DNA of 33,847 nucleotides, from the IMG/VR virus record IMGVR_UViG_3300042306_000505, positions 1 through 33,847 of that record. One strand, written 5' to 3'. The stretch's first letter is position 1; each line of letters begins with the position of its first letter. Source of the DNA: a virus. The notes under the pieces are model-generated. The model did not search any database. It saw only the letters and a program-made list of their open reading frames with translations, and was not told where the DNA came from. The position numbers and the translations under genes were made by a program. Positions 28,712 to 33,847 of the stretch are shown here, in pieces.

Positions 28712-30972
28712 ACTTTGAATTTGTCGAAAGTATATTGTGTTGTATCTTTGTTTAATCGGATATTGATATACACAATACCTTGTGACCTCCTTTTCTTTTC
28801 AAATCTTTTACCCATTTCTTTTCCAAATCTTGTAAGTGGCATCAAGTATTCGTTACCGCGTCTTGCCCACTCGCTATAAACTTGGTATACATCGCTAACA
28901 TTAGTTTCCCAACCAGGCACAACGCTACAACATTCATCTACAAATGTATTGATGATGTCCATTTCGTTCTTATAGTCCTTCGTTGCTTCTTCAACAGTTG
29001 ATGGACTTTCTAATCCTTCTTTAAGCCATTTGATAGTGCCTTGAACCGCCCAATTAAATATCTCGGGTAATTCTTTTAATAGTTTGGCAGTCAAATCTCT
29101 ATCTTGTTTGTCCTTTGGCAATTTCATTTCAAATGGTATTAAGCGTATGCGTCGCCATATACCTCCGTCAGTGCCACGAATAACTGGACGATAGTTTGTT
29201 GCTAACCATAACTTAAACTCTGGTCGGAACTCAAACTCTTTTCCATAAAGGAACCGAGCAGTAATCTTGTCGCCACCTGTAAGTTGTTTCACAAGTCCTT
29301 CGTTGAACTTTGAACCTTCGTTAGGTTCGCCAGTGGTAACTAAACGAGCACCTTTTAATCTTGCCAAATCGCTTGACGCAGCACCTGGCGTTTTGTTGTA
29401 TAAGATAGTATCTACTTGGGCATTAACCGCATAGTCGCCTAACATAGTTGCTATAACATCAAGGAACACGGATTTACCATTTGCCCCATCGCCATAGCAA
29501 ATGAACATACATTGTTCTTTGATAGAACCAGTAATTGTATATCCTACTGCTTTTTGAATAAAGTTAATTAACTCTTGGTCGCCACCGAATATCTCGTTTA
29601 GAAACTTCAACCATAGTTTAGGTTCCTTGTCCGACACATTGATAGGTATAACTTTGCTCATCATAAAATCCTTATGATGCTCTAACATCTTGCCAGTTGA
29701 TAAATCTACAACTCCTGAAAGAGTGTTGATAAACTTTTTGCTTTTATCAAAGTCAGTATTGTTAACTGGTAACCCTGGTAAATGTATGCTTTCTTTTAGC
29801 ATTGCTTCTTTACCTCGTGATGAGTATGCGTGTTGAACATTTCGCATTTTCATCTTTTGGATTTCTTTATCGTCTTCCGCAAGAGCATCTTTACGCATTT
29901 CATCAATTACAATTTCACACATATTCTTTATAGTGAGTTCGGTATCATTCGCCCAATGAGTTCCCTTCCACACCATATAGTTTCTATTATCAAGGTTATA
30001 CTTGATTTCATCTCCGTATCGGTCTACGAACCTATGGGCGTTGCCAGTATCATTAAGTTCATAGTCCTTGTTCTTGGAAAATACAACTTCGCCTGTCTTG
30101 GCATTAACCATCACTTCTTTTTCTTTCATTTGAGGGTCATACACATTCACAGTTTTATTACAAGCGTTTTCTATCGTGATAGCACCATAGGTTGTATTGT
30201 TTTGTTTTCTATCCCACTTGGGACGCATCAAACCGCTTAATCTCATTATGCGGTCCATTTGTTGTTTATCTTTGCGTGTCCAAAATGCTAACAAGAAACA
30301 GAATGCCATATCTGCCTCGCTTTGACTTTCATACACGCCTTCCCATTGTCCTGCGAAAAGTAGAGAGAACAAACCTCCGTTCTTACTCATACTTGCTTTT
30401 TTGATGATTTCGTTATCATCTAAATTGCTTGAAGTTGGTGGAATATCAAACTTGTAAATCTCGTCTTCTTGCTTGGCGGTCATAAGGTATTTATCAAATA
30501 GTTTTTTGACTTCGTTAGTCCTATCATAGATTTCGGATTTAGTTAATGAGTTACCAGTCATCACAAAGAAACGCTGACTATCATACATCTCAATTCCGTT
30601 TTTTCTACGAGGTCCATCGGGTAATTTGCCTTTACATATAATGTGTATACCATTACCACTTTGCGAAATCTCGGTATATGAGTTTAGCGTAGACATAAAC
30701 TCTTCTTTGAGTTCTTCCGTGCAGTCATCTAAATCTATACCGAAGTAACCATTAGCAAACATAAACCCTATACCTGATAGATTATATGTTTTTACTGCCT
30801 CGACTGCCTTATCAAAGGTAGTCCAAGTTAATGGGTTATTGCTCATAGCATTACTTCCATTGATAGCACTAATAGGTATCTTGGTCGCTTTGCCTTTTTC
30901 GTTGGTAATTTTTTTCCAACAAACCCATTGTTTTAATTCTTTTAATTCTTGTGGTATGTTTTCGTAAGACAT
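28708..30972 (-). CDS. Primase-helicase (archaeo-eukaryotic primase-type + D5/SF3 helicase)
   Basis: A 754-residue replication protein. The N-terminal primase domain shows GIDLDD at 78-83, the metal site, and SGNGIH at 105-110, both typical of phage bifunctional prim-pol proteins. The C-terminal superfamily 3 helicase shows Walker A GDGANGKS at 494-501, then motif B 'LVTTGEPNEGSKFNEG', sensor 'WLATNYRP' and 'GIWRRIRLIPF', and a final winged-helix-like region. No phage DNA polymerase is seen, so this protein probably starts replication and host polymerase extends. It has a strong AGGAGGG ribosome binding site in a leader with two hairpins. Confidence 0.9.
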   Translation of the reverse strand: MSYENIPQELKELKQWVCWKKITNEKGKATKIPISAINGSNAMSNNPLTWTTFDKAVEAVKTYNLSGIGFMFANGYFGIDLDDCTEELKEEFMSTLNSYTEISQSGNGIHIICKGKLPDGPRRKNGIEMYDSQRFFVMTGNSLTKSEIYDRTNEVKKLFDKYLMTAKQEDEIYKFDIPPTSSNLDDNEIIKKASMSKNGGLFSLLFAGQWEGVYESQSEADMAFCFLLAFWTRKDKQQMDRIMRLSGLMRPKWDRKQNNTTYGAITIENACNKTVNVYDPQMKEKEVMVNAKTGEVVFSKNKDYELNDTGNAHRFVDRYGDEIKYNLDNRNYMVWKGTHWANDTELTIKNMCEIVIDEMRKDALAEDDKEIQKMKMRNVQHAYSSRGKEAMLKESIHLPGLPVNNTDFDKSKKFINTLSGVVDLSTGKMLEHHKDFMMSKVIPINVSDKEPKLWLKFLNEIFGGDQELINFIQKAVGYTITGSIKEQCMFICYGDGANGKSVFLDVIATMLGDYAVNAQVDTILYNKTPGAASSDLARLKGARLVTTGEPNEGSKFNEGLVKQLTGGDKITARFLYGKEFEFRPEFKLWLATNYRPVIRGTDGGIWRRIRLIPFEMKLPKDKQDRDLTAKLLKELPEIFNWAVQGTIKWLKEGLESPSTVEEATKDYKNEMDIINTFVDECCSVVPGWETNVSDVYQVYSEWARRGNEYLMPLTRFGKEMGKRFEKKRRSQGIVYINIRLNKDTTQYTFDKFKV

Positions 30973-30975
30973 ATT

Positions 30976-31023
30976 CCCTCCTTAATGGAGAAAGGGATTA
31001 CATTGTTTAGATATAACCCCTTT
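30976..31023 (-). promoter_or_regulatory. Hairpins in the primase leader
   Basis: In the 63-base gap before the primase gene, 30991-31000 pairs with 31014-31023 (ten pairs, one G-U), and CTCC next to it (30990-30987 on the minus strand) can pair with the GGAG of the ribosome binding site (30981-30978). The second could partly hide the AGGAGGG site. No T tract follows, so this is not a terminator. Translational control is an inference. Confidence 0.42.
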
Positions 31024-31035
31024 CAGTTTACGATA

Positions 31036-31491
31036 TTAGAATGGTAAATCTTCGTCTTTTGCGATTTTAGGTTTAGCAACTTCTTGCGGTTTCGCTTTTG
31101 AACTTCGGTAGTAAACGATTTTATTTACTTCTTCGTTTCTATACTCATCGTGTTCTACTGCTACTTTAACCACAAGCATACTGCCAGTCAAGAACTTTAA
31201 TAACTCCGCAATCGTATCAAATGTTTTACCATTTTCAATTTTTTGAGTTGCGAGTAATAAGTTTAACCTACGTCTATTGAAGAATTGTGGGTTATCTTTT
31301 TCTTTCCAAATGTCTTCAAAGATAATGCGGTTCTTACCTTCTTGTTCAACATCGGTTCTAATTCTAAATTGAATACCAATTTTTTCTTTGCCACTTAAAA
31401 GTTTTTTGATTTCCGCTTTTTCTAAAATGACTTCATATTCGCCTTCTTTAATTAACCCACTTGTATTTGTAAAAGTATATTGTTCTGCCAT
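31036..31491 (-). CDS. DUF669-type single-stranded DNA-binding-like protein
   Basis: A 151-residue protein with the DUF669 pattern: 'LIKEGEYEVILEKAEIKKLL', then 'IGIQFRIRTDVEQ', 'IIFEDIWKEK' and 'FFNRRRLNLLLATQKIENGKTF', ending in DEDLPF (146-151). An acidic, hydrophobic tip of this kind is the protein-interaction tail of SSB proteins. It probably coats single-stranded DNA in phage replication and recombination. I chose ATG 31491 (AAGGAAAA upstream); the longer in-frame start overlaps the preceding gene. The SSB role is inferred from the C-terminal tip and from its neighbours. Confidence 0.78.
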   Translation of the reverse strand: MAEQYTFTNTSGLIKEGEYEVILEKAEIKKLLSGKEKIGIQFRIRTDVEQEGKNRIIFEDIWKEKDNPQFFNRRRLNLLLATQKIENGKTFDTIAELLKFLTGSMLVVKVAVEHDEYRNEEVNKIVYYRSSKAKPQEVAKPKIAKDEDLPF

Positions 31492-31495
31492 TGTT

Positions 31496-32080
31496 TTAAT
31501 TTTCCTTTTCTTTTGATTTCCATTTTTCTTGGAATACTCCAAACAGGTTCCTTTCTTTTAACCAGTTGAAGAATTGGTGTATTACTGGTGCCATAGGTTT
31601 CACTTCATCTCTACGATAGGTTTCTAAATATGTTTGTTCGCCATCGTTGATTAAGTAAGTAAACGCTATTGCCTCGGGTATCAACTCCATATATAAGTGG
31701 TGTTGGTAACTGTCGTAATACTTTTGAGTTTCATATTTACTCACACGCTTTATATCATAGATAATTCCTGCTTTCAAGCAGTCAAGTTTCCCATATAAGA
31801 GAACTTCCACATTGTCTACTTCTATAACTTTCGTGCCAGTTGCTTGGAATACTCCGCCTTTGATTAGGTCACTTATAACCTCAACTCTTCCGTCAACGCA
31901 GTCCTGTTCAAATTGTATACCGCGTTCCATAAAGAAATTAGGCGGAGTATGTATTTTATTAAGAGTGTTTATAAAGTCATTGTAAGCGTCTTGGACTTTG
32001 TCGCCATCGGACGATAGCACATAGTTCCACGAGTTTAATAATGTTTGTGTTATATACACCTTACTTTTGTTGTTCGACAT
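31496..32080 (-). CDS. PD-(D/E)XK nuclease (RecB/Cas4-like exonuclease)
   Basis: A 194-residue protein with the motif order of RecB-type nucleases: Glu58 in 'MERGIQFEQD', GKLD at 97-100, DIK at 109-111, and the 'QHHLY' motif (126-130) typical of the Q-x-x-x-Y nuclease end. It probably produces 3' single-stranded ends for annealing by the Sak4-like ATPase. ATG 32080 is chosen because AAGGA lies ten bases upstream. It overlaps the ATPase gene by 20 bases. Confidence 0.8.
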   Translation of the reverse strand: MSNNKSKVYITQTLLNSWNYVLSSDGDKVQDAYNDFINTLNKIHTPPNFFMERGIQFEQDCVDGRVEVISDLIKGGVFQATGTKVIEVDNVEVLLYGKLDCLKAGIIYDIKRVSKYETQKYYDSYQHHLYMELIPEAIAFTYLINDGEQTYLETYRRDEVKPMAPVIHQFFNWLKERNLFGVFQEKWKSKEKEN

Positions 32081-32999
32081 AGGTATATTGTCCTTTGTCC
32101 TTATCATATGTTAGTGAAAGTTGTTTTGCCTTTTCGTGAATATGGAGTTTTAATTCCTTTTCACTTGTTAGGGCGTGTTCCATTGTCTTAACTCTTTCCA
32201 CCAACTTATTGATATGGTCAACCGAGGTCGCCTTTTCAATAAACTGAGTAATCAACATTGCTTTATCATAGACATCTTTTTCTTTTGCGAATGTTGATAC
32301 TTCATTTTGTAAATCTTGAATAACCTTATTAAATAGGTCAGTCAAGAAGGTATTAGATGCACCGTCCCTTAAATCAGGGATATTGTAAATACCTTTAATT
32401 CCGTGAGTTCCTTTGGCGTAATACTTTTCGCAGTTTGAGAAACCGATAGTTCTTGATTTACCAGTCATCTCAACAAAACCGCCCAAGTCCATCATTTGCC
32501 AAATGTTATCACGAGTAGAACCTTCAACGAGTATGCGTAGTTTTGTTTCATCGCCATCTCGTTCTTCTTTGGAGTGGAAGATTACGACTAAATGTTTATT
32601 TAACCCTTCCACAAGTTTCATAAAATCCGTAAACTTTCTACTGATAGCACCCCAACCTGCGAGAGCAAGAGTTCCATCTTTTTGTCCGTTCTTGGGATTT
32701 TCTAAAATGACTTGTGGCTTTAACAAATCAAGTAACTTACCTCCTGTATCAATTACGATTGTATCATAATTGGACAAGTCGTTAGTAGTTAAATCTTTCA
32801 CAAGTTCATTATAGTCATCAACTAAGATTACATCTTTGCGGTATCGTGCTTCAACTCGGTCAACGCCTTTATCTAAATCAATTAGAAGTGGGCGTGGTGC
32901 GGATAATCCAAGAGTGGTCTTGCCAATTCCTGGGTAACCTGCTATAATCATCTTTAACTTTTTAGAGGAAAAGTTTAACTCATTAGGTTTTTTAAGCAT
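32061..32999 (-). CDS. Sak4-like RecA-fold ATPase (AAA_24)
   Basis: A 312-residue protein with Walker A GYPGIGKTT at 21-29 and Walker B 'TIVIDT' (Asp84). The sequence also has 'VVIFHSKEE' and 'MMDLGGFVEM', familiar in the AAA_24/Sak4 group of phage recombinases. Sak4 proteins assist annealing of complementary single strands with the phage SSB, whose gene lies two genes downstream. The C-terminal 100 residues are a helical extension. The start overlaps the preceding gene by eight bases. Confidence 0.85.
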   Translation of the reverse strand: MLKKPNELNFSSKKLKMIIAGYPGIGKTTLGLSAPRPLLIDLDKGVDRVEARYRKDVILVDDYNELVKDLTTNDLSNYDTIVIDTGGKLLDLLKPQVILENPKNGQKDGTLALAGWGAISRKFTDFMKLVEGLNKHLVVIFHSKEERDGDETKLRILVEGSTRDNIWQMMDLGGFVEMTGKSRTIGFSNCEKYYAKGTHGIKGIYNIPDLRDGASNTFLTDLFNKVIQDLQNEVSTFAKEKDVYDKAMLITQFIEKATSVDHINKLVERVKTMEHALTSEKELKLHIHEKAKQLSLTYDKDKGQYTYVEQQK

Positions 33000-33444
33000 C
33001 GTGTTTGTCCTCCTTGCTCGTTTTAACCTTTACTTCGTCTTCTTCGTCTTCCTTATCATCATCTTGTTGTGCTTGTTTGAATAATTCTCCTTTCTTTGAA
33101 TTAAGCACTTCAAGTAATTCATCGGGGTGCTTAATGTTTTGTTTTTTCACAACATCAAGAACTCCGTGATAAGCAGTAATCATAGCATCTACCATCTTTA
33201 CGAGAACAAATGCTTCCATTGGATTTTTAGGATTGTGAATGCGTAAATCAAGCATTTCAATCATTGAAACAAGCACATTGATAATGGACGCTTTGCCAAA
33301 GTTACCCATACCTTTAATGCTCATAGCACTCGTATCATCATCTTGGTCTTTTAGAGTAATCAATATAACACCTTTTAATAATTGTTCAATGTCGATATTT
33401 CGGTCTTGTAGTAATTCCTTGATAGTCACTTCATCTTTTTTCAT
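32992..33444 (-). CDS. Early protein of unknown function
   Basis: A 150-residue protein. I start it at ATG 33444; a TTG start 12 codons earlier is also open, and the AGGAGGG ribosome binding site lies about 14 bases before the ATG, a long spacing. It is helical in the middle (SIINVLVSMIEMLDLRIHNP, FVLVKMVDAMITAYHGVLDV) and ends in a very acidic segment (DDDKEDEEDEVKV). The acidic tail might contact DNA-binding proteins. Its gene sits between the regulator and the Sak4-like gene, a common place for accessory recombination proteins. Confidence 0.7.
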   Translation of the reverse strand: MKKDEVTIKELLQDRNIDIEQLLKGVILITLKDQDDDTSAMSIKGMGNFGKASIINVLVSMIEMLDLRIHNPKNPMEAFVLVKMVDAMITAYHGVLDVVKKQNIKHPDELLEVLNSKKGELFKQAQQDDDKEDEEDEVKVKTSKEDKHDA

Positions 33445-33472
33445 AAGTTTTTTATTACCCTCCTTGGTAAAC

Positions 33473-33706
33473 TTATTCAACGTCTACTCGTTTCATAACT
33501 TGGCGAAGTTCAATGTAAGTCATACCCAGTGCTGTTGCTAATCTGTCTATTGCTTTTCGTCCGCCTTTAATGTGTCCGTTTTCAATAAGCGAGATAGTAA
33601 CTCTGGACAAGTTTGCTCTCTTGGATAGGTCTAAAATGCTTAGGTTGTTGTCTAAACGCTTTTCTCGTATGAAGTTTCCAAACTTTGCCATACCTTTATC
33701 GGTCAT
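33473..33706 (-). CDS. HTH (XRE/Cro family) transcription regulator
   Basis: A 77-residue protein with a Cro/cI-type helix-turn-helix at about 20-45 (NLSILDLSKRANLSRVTISL), followed by 'IENGHIKGGRKAIDRLATAL'. It probably controls the early operon, as its gene is the first in it and the promoter at 33735-33763 lies upstream. I chose ATG 33706 with AAAGGAGG before it; ATG 33793 is also open and has AGGAG, giving 29 more residues. No integrase is seen, so lysogeny is not shown. Confidence 0.8.
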   Translation of the reverse strand: MTDKGMAKFGNFIREKRLDNNLSILDLSKRANLSRVTISLIENGHIKGGRKAIDRLATALGMTYIELRQVMKRVDVE

Positions 33707-33734
33707 ATGTATTCCTCCTTTCCTTCTTGTTATC

Positions 33735-33763
33735 ATATTAGCATACTGTAATCCATTTGTAAA
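33735..33763 (-). promoter_or_regulatory. Promoter of the early operon
   Basis: TTTACA (33763-33758) and TAATAT (33740-33735) are 17 bases apart, with TGC directly before the -10 (an extended -10). An mRNA starting here would carry the AAAGGAGG site and start the HTH regulator at 33706. Confidence 0.6.
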
Positions 33764-33785
33764 TAGATTATTAACAATTTGTTGG

Positions 33786-33847
33786 TTACTCATTTGCTCT
33801 CCTCACAATTTCTACTTCGTCTTCGTTGGGTATAACTGCGAGAGAAC
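33786..33847 (-). CDS. C-terminal end of an unidentified gene cut by the window edge
   Basis: A frame open from the right edge ends at TAA (33788-33786) after SLAVIPNEDEVEIVRRANE. The stop overlaps the alternative ATG at 33793, and its last codons contain GAGGAG, the ribosome binding site for that start. It looks like an upstream member of the early operon; too little remains for identification. Confidence 0.45.
   Translation of the reverse strand, partial: SLAVIPNEDEVEIVRRANE

Noticed and set aside
1-33847. Reassigned TGA codon
   Set aside because: TGA ends several genes cleanly in ATGA overlaps (for example at 28708, 18541 and 15154) and Trp uses TGG throughout.
1-33847. CRISPR array, insertion sequence, tRNA gene or integrase/attachment site
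   Set aside because: I looked for regularly spaced repeats, transposase or recombinase motifs and cloverleaf patterns and saw none. A tRNA search program would be needed to be certain.

Overview
This window is most of the genome of a tailed double-stranded DNA bacteriophage (Caudoviricetes), seen directly from a full packaging, head and tail gene set. It is AT-rich. Every gene I can support is on the minus strand, so it is read from right to left. Starts are mostly preceded by strong AGGAGG-type ribosome binding sites, the promoters I can see match the sigma-A/sigma-70 consensus, and TGA acts as a normal stop. Together these suggest a phage of a low-GC Firmicutes-type bacterium; the exact host is not determinable. 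Both ends of the window cut through genes, so the phage continues on both sides. No integrase, DNA polymerase, endolysin or tRNA is visible here.

Early region (about 33.8 to 24.3 kb). A promoter with an extended -10 drives a small HTH regulator. Next comes a recombination and replication block: a Sak4-like ATPase, a PD-(D/E)XK exonuclease-like protein, a DUF669-type SSB-like protein and a primase/SF3 helicase, followed by a RecU-like nuclease. A near-consensus promoter at about 27.85 kb then starts a second early set: a 16-residue leader peptide, a conserved phage protein, several tiny genes including zinc-finger and ribbon-helix-helix proteins, a UvsW-like SF2 helicase and a GNAT acetyltransferase. 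Several of these small genes are 50-60 codons long and are tightly overlapped with their neighbours.

Accessory region (about 24.3 to 18.9 kb). A third promoter precedes a small gene and then two cellular-type genes: the permease and the lipoprotein substrate-binding protein of a SsuA/TauA/ThiY-class ABC importer, with no ATPase. A 280-base intergenic region full of TTTTAGG words and runs of six or seven C or G follows. Then come two successive pairs of 'PAPS-reductase-fold enzyme + ParB/Srx-domain protein' (the second pair IbrA/IbrB-like), all translationally coupled and running straight into the packaging genes.

Late region (about 18.9 kb to the left edge). This holds the small terminase subunit, a two-helix membrane protein, the large terminase subunit, portal, phage_min_cap2/MuF-like minor capsid protein, scaffold-like protein, a Pro/Gln-rich protein, a small acidic protein, the major capsid protein, four connector or tail-completion proteins, a short 147-residue protein where a tape measure would be expected, a large tail hub protein, two paralogous BppU-like baseplate proteins, a coiled-coil protein, two tail fibres sharing an N-terminal attachment segment, small tail-end proteins and a holin-like protein.

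The only plus-strand transcription unit I can support lies at 733-856, after the fibres: a consensus promoter, a hairpin, a C-rich linker and an intrinsic terminator. It looks like an independent small RNA gene. Its C-rich linker exactly complements the AGGAGGG ribosome binding sites of three early-region genes. This RNA, the ATPase-less ABC importer pair, and the doubled PAPS-reductase/ParB cassette are the best candidates for undescribed biology.
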